From the NCBI GenBank assembly GCA_012522615.1, contig JAAYKB010000174.1, forward strand, positions 1 to 26,151: DNA of 26,151 bases, written 5' to 3'. A program made the position numbers and the translations under genes. This document shows positions 1 to 7,762 of this stretch, piece by piece (the stretch's first letter is position 1; the number at the start of each line of letters is the position of its first letter). The notes beneath the pieces are model-generated. The model was not told the origin of the DNA and did not search any database. It worked only from the letters and a program-made list of their open reading frames with translations. This stretch comes from Clostridiales bacterium (GTDB taxonomy: Bacteria > Bacillota > Clostridia > Oscillospirales > Acutalibacteraceae).

Positions 1-47
1 CACAAAAATTAAGATATAAAAAAGATGTAGTTTTTTCGATTTTCTGT

Positions 48-77
48 TATACTATATGCTTGTGTATGGATTATAAT
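48..77 (+). promoter_or_regulatory. possible promoter for the phosphoglycerate mutase gene
   Basis: An AT-rich stretch upstream of the first gene has two hexamers resembling a sigma-A -10 box, TATACT at 48-53 and TATAAT at 72-77. Neither has a convincing TTGACA-like -35 box at 16-18 bases, so this is only a likely promoter area. Confidence 0.25.
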
Positions 78-128
78 TGATTATGTCGTATTTTAAATTA
101 TAATGTCCTAAGATTGGGGAAATATCCA

Positions 129-1343
129 ATGAAGTTGGTTGTTGTGCTATGCGACGGCATGGCGGATACGCCGAGCGACATGCTGGGCGGTAAAACTCCT
201 ATGGAGCTTGCAAATAAGCCTGCCATGGACTGGCTTGCCCGACACGGAGAAACCGGTTTGGTCCGAACCGTCCCGAACGGGATGCCGCCGGGAAGCGACG
301 TGGCGAATCTTACCGTAATGGGTTATGACACCGCCGAATGCTATACCGGACGTTCGCCGCTGGAGGCGGCGAATATCGGAATTTCCCTTAATGACGACGA
401 CGTCGCTTTCCGCTGTAATCTTGTAACCTTATCCGACCACGGTAATTTCAGCGATAAAATAATGCTCGATTACTGCGCAGGAGATATACATACCGAACAG
501 GCCGATATGATTATCCGCGACATTCAAAAGACCTTTGGCGGAGGAGAATTCGATTTTTATACCGGGACCGCATACCGCCACTGTATGGTATGGCACGGCG
601 GAAAAACCGCTTTGGGAACAGTCACCCCACCCCACGACATCACGGGTCGGGTAATCGGAGACTACCTGCCGCTTCATCCCGACGCCGCCCCTTTGCTTAA
701 CATGATGAAGGGTAGCATAGAGCTTTTGAAAAACCACCCGGTAAACATAAAAAGAATGGCGGAAGGTTTAAATCCCGCCAACGCAATCTGGCTTTGGGGT
801 CAGGGCAAGCGCCCCCGCCTGCAGCCCTTTACAGAACGGTTCGGGGTTAGGGGCTCTGTTGTTTCCGCCGTCGACCTGGTTAAGGGAATCGGGCGCATTG
901 CGAAGATGAATGTCTGCAATGTCGAGGGTGCGACCGGATATATCGACACCAACTACAAAGGAAAGCTTGACGCCGCCCTCGGCGAACTTAAAAACGGACA
1001 GGATTTTGTGTATGTTCACATAGAAGCGCCGGATGAATGCGGACATCGCGGCGAAGCCCTGAACAAGGTGCGTGCGATTGAAGATATCGACAGCAGGATT
1101 ATCGCGCCCTTGCTGGAAGGACTCAAAGAGATGGGGGATTTTCGCATAATGGTTCTCCCCGACCACCCGACTCCTTTATCAATTCGCACCCATACCAGTG
1201 AGCCTGTTCCCTACTTGATTTATTCCAGCCTTGAAGCCTGCTCGTCGGGAATTGCCGGCTTCAACGAAAAAACGGCATCAAATACCGGAATAATGGTTGA
1301 TAAGGGATATGAGCTGATAAAAAGGTTGATTTCATTGAAATAG
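129..1343 (+). CDS. apgM: cofactor-independent phosphoglycerate mutase, ApgM type
   Basis: A 404-residue member of the alkaline-phosphatase superfamily, ApgM branch, which interconverts 3- and 2-phosphoglycerate without 2,3-bisphosphoglycerate. Visible signatures are LCDGMAD (metal Asp at residue 9), GMPPGSDVAN with the likely phosphorylated Ser56, YTGRSPLEA, HIEAPDECGHRG, and the late metal motif PDHPTP followed by RTHTSEPVP. An in-frame TTG at 114 lies inside the ribosome site; ATG at 129 has GGGGA eight bases upstream and is preferred. The gene stands alone and ends at a hairpin terminator. The bacterial branch of this family includes proteins proposed as homoserine kinases, usually beside threonine genes; none are here, so the mutase reading is favoured but the substrate is not proven by sequence. 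Confidence 0.85.
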   Translation: MKLVVVLCDGMADTPSDMLGGKTPMELANKPAMDWLARHGETGLVRTVPNGMPPGSDVANLTVMGYDTAECYTGRSPLEAANIGISLNDDDVAFRCNLVTLSDHGNFSDKIMLDYCAGDIHTEQADMIIRDIQKTFGGGEFDFYTGTAYRHCMVWHGGKTALGTVTPPHDITGRVIGDYLPLHPDAAPLLNMMKGSIELLKNHPVNIKRMAEGLNPANAIWLWGQGKRPRLQPFTERFGVRGSVVSAVDLVKGIGRIAKMNVCNVEGATGYIDTNYKGKLDAALGELKNGQDFVYVHIEAPDECGHRGEALNKVRAIEDIDSRIIAPLLEGLKEMGDFRIMVLPDHPTPLSIRTHTSEPVPYLIYSSLEACSSGIAGFNEKTASNTGIMVDKGYELIKRLISLK

Positions 1344-1353
1344 ATATACGATC

Positions 1354-1384
1354 AATGCCGCCGGCAATCAAAACCGGCGGCATT
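1354..1384. terminator. bidirectional terminator between apgM and cdaR
   Basis: A perfect 11-base-pair stem, AATGCCGCCGG at 1354-1364 with its complement at 1374-1384, and a 9-base loop. It sits between two convergent genes and has AT-rich flanks on both sides, so it probably stops transcription from both strands. Confidence 0.75.
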
Positions 1385-1398
1385 AATACTATTTTAAG

Positions 1399-2712
1399 CT
1401 ATGATATTGTCAGATAGGCGGTATACCCGCTTTCGGATGTTCCGTAGTACACCCACACATCTTTATATCCTTTGACCTTTATTATCGCTTTAAATTCGCG
1501 AACCCCTGCCGTGCCTTCATTTGCCATATCGATAACGGCCGAGAGATCGGAGGCTTTTATCTTATTGATGGAATTCCTGTCCCCAATCAACGTGACACTT
1601 ATCTTTTGCGTCGAGAGAGAGTAGCTTGCCCCGTCGGGACGGTTTATAACGGTTGTGTTTTGGTTGTCCAGCCTAATTTCCAGCTTTTTAGAGATAAAAC
1701 CGTCCATTTTGAAAGCAACGTCAACCTCGGTGGTACCGTCGATTACGGTTATTGCCTGGGGAATATCAAGCTGGATTTCCATGTTTTTATTATCAAGGCT
1801 GATATGGTTGAAATCAAAGACTCCCAGATAGGCAATTTCATCGGCAAATGTATCTATCTGCTCGGGTGCGCCCAGTATTTCAATCGAAGGGGGTGATATT
1901 GTTATAAAGTTGCTGTAATTCTTAAAGCCCTCGGGCATATTTTCATATTTGTAATTGAACTTTATGGTGCGTTTTTCCCATACCGGAACAACGACATTTA
2001 CACTCAAATCCTGAGATAACCCCGTAAAGGTGCAGAGCTCAATGTCTTTGACCGGCTTTCCGTCCTCATCAAAGGCGTTTAGCGTGGCAGGAAAAGTGGT
2101 AAGCTCGGATATTGTGGCTCCCTTATTCACAACCGCTTTTACAGACGCAATCTTTCCGACGACCGACCTCGGCCCTTCAATCGTAACCGTACCGTTTTCA
2201 ATACCCGGGGCCTGAACCGTAGGCGTCCCCAGCTGATAACCGGTCTTTCCATCAATTTTTACGTTGGTAGTATCCGCGCTTACCGCAAATGTTTTTTTAT
2301 CGGCAAAATCACAAAAAATCATGGCTCTTTCGGGCTTGACCTCAACAATAGAAAAATCCATTGTGCTTACGCTTTTTGAAGCCCTTATGGTAACCGGCCA
2401 ATCTCCGCTGCCCTTAACCTCGCTGTAATCCCCTGATACATAAAAATCCTTTTCGGTCAGATGATGTATGACAAACAGGCTTCCCCGCACGGTTATATCA
2501 ACCTTGGGGGTATCCCCCCGGTAAATCTGCATTCCGGTATTTCCGGCATAAGTATTATTGAGACTCAGATTTGCGGTCGTTGTTATGGTTTTGACATCCT
2601 CATTGCTTATGGAGTGTACCGCGGCCCATATCGCAACAGCGGAAATAACCGAAAAAAATATCGCAAACTTTTTATTATGAAGAATCCTGTTCAGCGACAT
2701 TCTACCACTCAT
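1399..2712 (-). CDS. cdaR: CdaR-like YbbR-domain membrane protein
   Basis: A 437-residue protein with a short cytoplasmic N-terminus, one hydrophobic anchor (FAIFFSVISAVAIWAAV, about residues 16-32) and a long extracytoplasmic part made of repeated YbbR-like beta domains. CdaR regulates the membrane diadenylate cyclase CdaA. The start is ATG at 2712: a GGAGGTGG site (2721-2728) lies eight bases upstream and the ATG overlaps the cdaA stop by four bases (ATGA), implying coupled translation. The GTG twelve bases further upstream lies within that site and is rejected. In many Firmicutes glmM follows; here a terminator follows instead. Confidence 0.88.
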   Translation of the reverse strand: MSGRMSLNRILHNKKFAIFFSVISAVAIWAAVHSISNEDVKTITTTANLSLNNTYAGNTGMQIYRGDTPKVDITVRGSLFVIHHLTEKDFYVSGDYSEVKGSGDWPVTIRASKSVSTMDFSIVEVKPERAMIFCDFADKKTFAVSADTTNVKIDGKTGYQLGTPTVQAPGIENGTVTIEGPRSVVGKIASVKAVVNKGATISELTTFPATLNAFDEDGKPVKDIELCTFTGLSQDLSVNVVVPVWEKRTIKFNYKYENMPEGFKNYSNFITISPPSIEILGAPEQIDTFADEIAYLGVFDFNHISLDNKNMEIQLDIPQAITVIDGTTEVDVAFKMDGFISKKLEIRLDNQNTTVINRPDGASYSLSTQKISVTLIGDRNSINKIKASDLSAVIDMANEGTAGVREFKAIIKVKGYKDVWVYYGTSESGYTAYLTIS

Positions 2713-3599
2713 TTGGATTTCCACCTCCGAAACAGGCCTTTTGCTTTGATTTCTCCGTCCTTGTCCCAGCGCGACCTATCCCATATCATGCCGTTTTCAA
2801 GGGCGACGCGCAAGGCTTCCATTGTGTAGTTGCGTTTCAGTTCTCCGCCGACAGCCATTGATACCGTGCCGGTCTCCTCCGATACCACTACAACAAGGGA
2901 ATCGGAATTTTCGCTCATTCCGACGGCGGCGCGATGGCGGGTGCCGAGCTCGCGGCTGACCTGCTGATTGTCCGTTAAAGGTAGAATGCACCCGGCGGCA
3001 TATACTATCCCGTCGCGCAATATCATGGCGCCGTCATGCAAAGGCGCCTTGCTGAAGAAAATGTTGCCGATAAGCTCGGGCGTGGCTTCCGCATTGATAA
3101 TCGTTCCCGAATTTATGATTTCACCAAGCTTTGTATTTCTTTCAAATACAATAAGGGCGCCCATTCTCTGCCTTTGAAGAGACTCGATAGCCGAGCATGC
3201 GGCGGATATCGCCTTCTGCCATCGCTTGATTTCAAGTTTTGCTTCCTCGTCGCCTTTTCCAAATAATCTGAGGGGACTGAGCCTTGAATGGGCAACCTGT
3301 TCCAAAGCTCGTCTGATTTCGGGCTGAAATATTATAATGATAACCAGCAGGCTGTAATCAAAAACAGCCTTCAGCAGGTAATATATTGTCTTTAGGTCAA
3401 GCAGCGAAGCCATTAAAAAGGCAACGCCGAAAATCAAAATACCCTTAAGAAGCTGCTCGGCACGCGAATCGCGCACAAGCTTGATAATACTATATATAAC
3501 AAATGCGACAAGGGCAATATCCAGCGTATCTCTGAACCAGTCAATGGATTTTAAGAACGCTATTATATTGCTCCATGTTTCCGACAGCAATTCCGCCAC
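2709..3599 (-). CDS. cdaA: diadenylate cyclase CdaA
   Basis: Makes cyclic di-AMP from two ATP at the membrane. About 296 residues: three hydrophobic helices in the first 90 residues, then a DisA_N/DAC domain with the motifs LHDGAMIL and GTRHRAAVG, the metal/ATP-binding DGA and RHR signatures. The frame is open up to an ATG at 3689, but that start lacks a ribosome site, its extra 30 residues look like translated AT-rich leader, and a good promoter (3680-3707) overlaps it. GTG at 3599, with AAGGG about eleven bases upstream, gives the usual family length and is chosen. Co-transcribed with cdaR. Confidence 0.88.
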   Translation of the reverse strand: MAELLSETWSNIIAFLKSIDWFRDTLDIALVAFVIYSIIKLVRDSRAEQLLKGILIFGVAFLMASLLDLKTIYYLLKAVFDYSLLVIIIIFQPEIRRALEQVAHSRLSPLRLFGKGDEEAKLEIKRWQKAISAACSAIESLQRQRMGALIVFERNTKLGEIINSGTIINAEATPELIGNIFFSKAPLHDGAMILRDGIVYAAGCILPLTDNQQVSRELGTRHRAAVGMSENSDSLVVVVSEETGTVSMAVGGELKRNYTMEALRVALENGMIWDRSRWDKDGEIKAKGLFRRWKSK

Positions 3600-3679
3600 A
3601 AATATTTCATCCCTTCGGTTACTTCCTCTTGCAATATGTAAAATCCGGCCTGCAAATTTAAATATTAAAATATAATAAT

Positions 3680-3707
3680 ATTTTAACATAAACTCAGATT
3701 ATTGCAA
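3680..3707 (-). promoter_or_regulatory. sigma-A promoter for cdaA-cdaR
   Basis: On the minus strand, a -35 box TTGCAA (3702-3707), a 16-base spacer and a -10 box TAAAAT (3680-3685). Transcription would begin near 3673, downstream of the ATG at 3689, which supports the GTG at 3599 as the true cdaA start. Confidence 0.5.
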
Positions 3708-3753
3708 TCCTTTTCTTATAGCCGGTTCAATCAGAACAACCGAACGCGCAAGT

Positions 3754-3785
3754 ATAAAGACCCGGAATTTTGCCCGGGTCTTTAT
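3754..3785 (-). terminator. terminator after the cysteine desulfurase gene
   Basis: A perfect 12-base-pair stem (ATAAAGACCCGG at 3754-3765 with its complement at 3774-3785) and an 8-base loop, just downstream of the desulfurase gene and upstream of the cdaA promoter. The T-tract is short and partly inside the stem. Confidence 0.6.
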
Positions 3786-3808
3786 GCTTGGCGCACATTC
3801 TAAAAGGC

Positions 3809-4978
3809 TTATTTCAATTCACTCCTGATTGCCCTGATTACCCTGCATACGTAACGCGCTTCCCTTTCGGTCGTAAACACAGAGGGCGCCAGTCTCACGG
3901 TCCCCGTGCTAATGGTATTGAAACAGCGGTGGGCGCAAGGTGCGCAGTGCAGCCCCGCCCTGACCGCAATTCCTTTTCTGCTCAGGGCTTCGGCTGTTTC
4001 TTCACTGTTGCGCCCCTCGATATTAAAGGACAGAACCGGAGCCGACCGGCTGATATCGGGGCACGGGGTGTAAAGCGATATGCCTTTCATGTCTCGGAGC
4101 TGATTGTATATATACCGCATATGTGCGGTTTCCTGTTCGCATATTTGCCGGATTCCGATTCCTTTTACAAATTCCATCCCGGCCAGCAGCCCGCAGATAC
4201 CGGCGGTATTTAATGTGCCGCTTTCAAACCTGTCGGGAAGCTCAGAGGGCTGCCCGAACTCGATGGAATAGCTTCCTGTTCCCCCCTCGATAAAGGGTGG
4301 CAGAAGCTGTTCGCTCCCGCAGAGAAGCATGCCGATTCCCATCGGTCCGTATAAACCCTTATGGCCGGGAACACAGAGATAATCAATGCAATCCGCCTGC
4401 ATATCTATTGGGAGCACTCCGGCGCTCTGCGCCGCGTCCACAACAAACTTAATTCCGTGTCTCCGTGCCAGCCTGCCGATTTCACGTATCGGGAGCCGGG
4501 TTCCGAATACATTCGAAGCGTGAAGACAGATTATGGCTTTTGTATCGGGTCGTATACACCTTCTGAAGAATTCCACAGTTTCATCCGTGTTTTCGGGTGA
4601 AATACCGGCGGTGCTATAAGTCGTTAAATAATTTGAAATCGCATAAAGAGGGCGCATAACGGCGTTATGCTCAAGGTCGGAAACGATTACATGCCCGCCA
4701 TTTCTCAGCAGGCCTTTGATAACAATGTTGAGAGCCAAGGTACAGTTCTGAACAAACACTACATTTGAAGGGTTCTTTAGATTAAAAAACTCTGCCGCAG
4801 TCTCGCGGCAGCGGTATATTTCACGCGAAGCGGCAAGTCCCATTTTATATCCGCTTCGTCCCGGGTTCGCGCCGTAGTCGGTCAAGGCTTTCTGTACGGC
4901 CTTCCTTACGACCAGGGGCTTTGGCCATGTGGTAGCGGCATTATCAAAGTACACCGTATTATACGGGGAGAAAATCAT
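3809..4978 (-). CDS. cysteine desulfurase family protein (class V aminotransferase fold)
   Basis: A 389-residue PLP enzyme of the NifS/SufS-like superfamily, expected to remove sulfur (or selenium) from cysteine (or selenocysteine) and hold it as a persulfide. It shows the N-terminal YFDNAATTWPKP motif, His104 in LEHN, DAAQSAG at 181-187, the PLP lysine in VPGHKG (Lys207) and the catalytic loop RAGLHCAPCAH with Cys345. It belongs to the branch usually paired with a DUF3343 protein, and such a gene lies directly upstream, overlapping it by four bases (ATGA). No SufU, IscU or other scaffold is adjacent, so the acceptor is unclear; the neighbour suggests a dedicated S/Se relay. Desulfurase chemistry is well supported, the physiological role is not. 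Confidence 0.88.
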   Translation of the reverse strand: MIFSPYNTVYFDNAATTWPKPLVVRKAVQKALTDYGANPGRSGYKMGLAASREIYRCRETAAEFFNLKNPSNVVFVQNCTLALNIVIKGLLRNGGHVIVSDLEHNAVMRPLYAISNYLTTYSTAGISPENTDETVEFFRRCIRPDTKAIICLHASNVFGTRLPIREIGRLARRHGIKFVVDAAQSAGVLPIDMQADCIDYLCVPGHKGLYGPMGIGMLLCGSEQLLPPFIEGGTGSYSIEFGQPSELPDRFESGTLNTAGICGLLAGMEFVKGIGIRQICEQETAHMRYIYNQLRDMKGISLYTPCPDISRSAPVLSFNIEGRNSEETAEALSRKGIAVRAGLHCAPCAHRCFNTISTGTVRLAPSVFTTEREARYVCRVIRAIRSELK

Positions 4979-5205
4979 AAAGCATCATTCATTTGCTTTT
5001 TTCCTCGGATACGTATTCCGGCTGATTGAAGCAAGGATTCGGCCTTTTTAAAGTCGGATGAAACAAAGAGACAATATCCACATCCGTTCTGAACGGTTTC
5101 ATCTGTCGAGCGGCTGATAAACGCGCGGATGTTGTTTTGTTCAAGCACAGACTTTCCGCGCATCGCATTGGTCACGGAGCTTACATAAAAGCACAGACTA
5201 CTCAT
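4975..5205 (-). CDS. DUF3343 (putative Se/S carrier) small protein
   Basis: A 76-residue protein matching the DUF3343/Se_S_carrier pattern: a short alpha/beta fold with a central NGCGYCLFV segment whose Cys42 and Cys45 could carry a persulfide. The family is thought to accept or shuttle sulfur or selenium; this comes from its gene neighbourhoods, not firm biochemistry. The start ATG at 5205 has GAGGTG five bases upstream. Its stop overlaps the start of the cysteine desulfurase by four bases, which strongly suggests a donor/acceptor pair. Confidence 0.75.
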   Translation of the reverse strand: MSSLCFYVSSVTNAMRGKSVLEQNNIRAFISRSTDETVQNGCGYCLFVSSDFKKAESLLQSAGIRIRGKKQMNDAL

Positions 5206-5290
5206 CTTTTCACCTCATTTTATGGGCTTCTATCACCAATATATGCATGATTGGAGCCCAAGGTCAAAAGATAAGGAGTCTGTCAGTTTG

Positions 5291-5764
5291 CTACGCTTTC
5301 TCTAAAAGGCATACGGCGTGGGCGGAAATCCCCTCCCCCGCTCCGGTAAAGCCGAGTTGCTCCTCTGTCGTTGCTTTCACATTGATTCGGGATATATCCG
5401 CAAGACAGGCAGCGGCGATATTAGAAATCATTTCACGTATATATGGCTTTAGCTTTGGCGTCTGTGCGATGACGGTCGCATCAATATTTCCGATACGCCA
5501 GCCTTTTTCTTTCACGGTGTTGACGACGATGCCGAGAAGCATCATGCTGTCGGCGTCAAGATACCTTTTATCTGTATCGGGGAACATCCCCCCGATATCC
5601 CCCAGTGCCGCAGCGCCCAAGATCGCATCCATTACGGCATGCGCCAGCACATCGGCGTCCGAATGGCCCAAAAGTCCTTTATCAAACGGTATTTCCACTC
5701 CGCCGAGAACCAGACGGCGGCCCGAAACAAGCCGATGCACATCATATCCATGCCCTATTCTCAT
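5291..5764 (-). CDS. ispF: 2-C-methyl-D-erythritol 2,4-cyclodiphosphate synthase
   Basis: Fifth step of the non-mevalonate (MEP) isoprenoid pathway: converts CDP-methylerythritol 2-phosphate into the cyclic diphosphate with release of CMP. 157 residues, the usual length. The metal ligands Asp8 and His10 (MRIGHGYDVHRL) and His42 are present, with HSDAD, FPDTD, the CDP-binding QTPKLKPY stretch and the C-terminal TTEEQLGFTGAGEGISAHA. The frame runs upstream to 5815, but ATG at 5764 has AAGGGG eight bases ahead and gives the conserved N-terminus. It follows ispD after a 14-base gap. Confidence 0.95.
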   Translation of the reverse strand: MRIGHGYDVHRLVSGRRLVLGGVEIPFDKGLLGHSDADVLAHAVMDAILGAAALGDIGGMFPDTDKRYLDADSMMLLGIVVNTVKEKGWRIGNIDATVIAQTPKLKPYIREMISNIAAACLADISRINVKATTEEQLGFTGAGEGISAHAVCLLEKA

Positions 5765-5778
5765 TTTTATATCCCCTT

Positions 5779-6522
5779 TTAAGAATGAGTATTCATGCGG
5801 TGTTCGAGCAGGCACCCGGCTACAGCGATATCCTCGGGTGTGGTTATCTTGATGTTGTCGTATTCTGAATTCACAAGATAAACCTTTGAGCCAAGCTGTT
5901 CAACCAGCTGGCAGTCGTCTGTAAAGTCACATCCATTTACACTCGCGTTCTCCATGGCTTTAAGATATAGGTCGGCTTTAAACACCTGTGGCGTCTGTAT
6001 ACTCCATAAAAACCGCCTGTCGGGGGTGGAGACAACAAAGCCGTCTTTATCGGATACTTTTATTGTATTCTTTGTCGGGACGGCTGCCGTCGCCGCGCCG
6101 TATTTCCATCCTTCTTCGATTACACGGTCAATCGTCTCGGGTTTTATTAAAGGGCGGGCGCCGTCATGGATGGCAAAATAGGCGGCACCCCCCTTTACCA
6201 CGCCGATACCGTTAAATACCGACTGCTGTCTTGTATCTCCTCCGGCGACTATCGCCCTTACCTTGTCAAAACCGTATTCTATGCATATCTGCATAAACCG
6301 CGACATGTCGTCCGGTCTTGACACAACCACGATTTCCCTTATATTCTCGGAATCCTGAAATGCTTTTATAGAGTGCGCAATCACGGGCATATCGCCGAGA
6401 AGGGCCGTCTGCTTTGCCACTCCGCCCATGCGCGTAAAGCTGCCCGCAGCGACAATTACGCCGGCAGCACGTCTGTCGTCCTTCATACGGGGAGGTATGT
6501 CAAACACCTTAATCGAATCCAT
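5779..6522 (-). CDS. ispD: 2-C-methyl-D-erythritol 4-phosphate cytidylyltransferase
   Basis: Third MEP-pathway step: joins CTP and methylerythritol 4-phosphate into CDP-methylerythritol. The nucleotide-binding loop AAGSFTRMGGVAKQ starts near residue 25, followed by GDMPVIAHSI, GGDTRQQSVFNG, HDGARPLI, and a C-terminal WSIQTPQVF and TDDCQLVE. In the loop, Ser-Phe-Thr replaces the more usual Gly-containing triplet, but Arg and Lys-Gln are kept. 247 residues with a roughly 18-residue N-terminal extension. ATG at 6522 has only a modest AAAGGAAA upstream; the internal Met13 has no ribosome site. Adjacent to ispF. Confidence 0.93.
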   Translation of the reverse strand: MDSIKVFDIPPRMKDDRRAAGVIVAAGSFTRMGGVAKQTALLGDMPVIAHSIKAFQDSENIREIVVVSRPDDMSRFMQICIEYGFDKVRAIVAGGDTRQQSVFNGIGVVKGGAAYFAIHDGARPLIKPETIDRVIEEGWKYGAATAAVPTKNTIKVSDKDGFVVSTPDRRFLWSIQTPQVFKADLYLKAMENASVNGCDFTDDCQLVEQLGSKVYLVNSEYDNIKITTPEDIAVAGCLLEHRMNTHS

Positions 6523-6588
6523 TTTGCGTTATGTTTCCTTTCAAAGATTGCGGGCGTCCCCGGAAACCTTGTTGTTTCATAACTAAAA

Positions 6589-6631
6589 CATGCCATTCAA
6601 AGCGTCGGCCGTCAACCCCCTGAATGACATG
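6589..6631 (-). terminator. possible terminator after pfkA
   Basis: An 11-base stem, CATGCCATTCA (6589-6599) against TGAATGACATG (6621-6631), with one non-Watson-Crick pair and a 21-base loop, followed on the minus strand by TTTTAG. It lies just past the pfkA stop. The long loop makes it a weak or partial terminator. Confidence 0.4.
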
Positions 6632-6639
6632 TGAATAGG

Positions 6640-7608
6640 CTAAATCGAAATCTGATGAGCCATATTGTAAAGTTCGAAGTTGAACGGTTTTTTCATGCGA
6701 AGCGCGGCTTCGATATCAAAATCAACAATCTGGTCGTTTTGTGTGGCTACGACGCGGTTGCTCTTGCCGTCCATCAAAAGCTCAACCGCCTTATGCCCCA
6801 TCTCGCTTGCCAGCACACGGTCGCGTACGGTCGGAGAGCCTCCGCGCTGGACATGGCCGAGAATGGTTGCGCGGCTTTCGATACCGGTTCCCTCTTGGAT
6901 TCTGTCGGCGATATCCATAACCCCTCCGACGCCCTCCGCAACCACAATAATAAAGTGTTTTTTTCCGGTCGATGAGGTTGTCTTCATTCTGCTTACTATA
7001 TCGCGCTCAAAATCATACGGAACTTCGGGGACGAGAACGGATGTAGCGCCCACGGCAATGCCGACATTAAGGGCAAGATATCCGGCGTTACGCCCCATCA
7101 CCTCAACCACGCTGCAGCGGTCGTGCGACTGTGCGGTATCGCGCAGTTTATCAACCATTTCCATACATGTGTTCATTGCGGTATCATATCCGATCGTGTA
7201 TTCACAGCAGGATATATCGTTGTCAATGGTGCCCGGAATACCGATGCAAGGCATACCGCGCTTTGTCAAATCCTGTGCTCCGCGGAAAGAGCCGTCGCCT
7301 CCGATCACAACCACGCCGTCGATACCGTTTTCGCGGCATGTCTTGATTGCTTTTTGCATACCCTCTTCGGTGCAGAATTCAGGACTTCTAGCCGTATAAA
7401 GCATTGTCCCTCCCCGATGGATGATATCGGATACGCTTCTAAGATTCATCGGGAATATATCGCCGTGTATAAGCCCGTTATATCCACGGTAAACTCCGAA
7501 TACCTCTAAGCCTTTACTTATTCCCGTACGTGCGACGGCACGAATTGCGGCGTTCATGCCCGGAGCATCTCCGCCGCTCGTAAGTACGGCAATTTTTTTA
7601 ATAGACAT
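6640..7608 (-). CDS. pfkA: ATP-dependent 6-phosphofructokinase
   Basis: Commits fructose 6-phosphate to glycolysis as fructose 1,6-bisphosphate. 322 residues, the bacterial PfkA length. It shows TSGGDAPGMNA (residues 10-20), GGDGSFRGA (103-111; Gly rather than Asp after GGD points to ATP, not pyrophosphate, as donor), PGTIDND with the catalytic base Asp129, MGRNAGYLA and LGHVQRGGSP. ATG at 7608 has AAGGAGAG nine bases upstream. It has its own promoter (7689-7718), although dnaE lies upstream in the same direction, a dnaE-pfkA neighbourhood I recall from other Clostridia. Confidence 0.96.
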   Translation of the reverse strand: MSIKKIAVLTSGGDAPGMNAAIRAVARTGISKGLEVFGVYRGYNGLIHGDIFPMNLRSVSDIIHRGGTMLYTARSPEFCTEEGMQKAIKTCRENGIDGVVVIGGDGSFRGAQDLTKRGMPCIGIPGTIDNDISCCEYTIGYDTAMNTCMEMVDKLRDTAQSHDRCSVVEVMGRNAGYLALNVGIAVGATSVLVPEVPYDFERDIVSRMKTTSSTGKKHFIIVVAEGVGGVMDIADRIQEGTGIESRATILGHVQRGGSPTVRDRVLASEMGHKAVELLMDGKSNRVVATQNDQIVDFDIEAALRMKKPFNFELYNMAHQISI

Positions 7609-7688
7609 GGGTAAATCTCTCCTTAATCCTGCACGCTAAAAATCTAAGTATTACGCCAATATATATTATATTTTAACCGACAGTTGCT

Positions 7689-7718
7689 ATTATACACCAA
7701 TCATTTTGCATTGTGCAA
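7689..7718 (-). promoter_or_regulatory. sigma-A promoter for pfkA
   Basis: On the minus strand, TTGCAC (7713-7718), an 18-base spacer, then a perfect TATAAT (7689-7694). The predicted start near 7682 leaves a leader of about 73 bases before the pfkA ATG. No cre-like operator was recognised. Confidence 0.65.
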
Positions 7719-7762
7719 GTTGATTAAAGTAAAATATAGTGCGGATTTTTCGTTGATTTTAG

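Noticed and set aside
114..131. TTG at 114 as start of the phosphoglycerate mutase
   Set aside because: It overlaps the GGGGA ribosome site that fits ATG at 129, and the five added residues are not part of the conserved N-terminus.
5224..5259. Hairpin between ispF and the DUF3343 gene
   Set aside because: Only two five-pair stems separated by a seven-base bulge and no proper T-tract; too weak to call a terminator.
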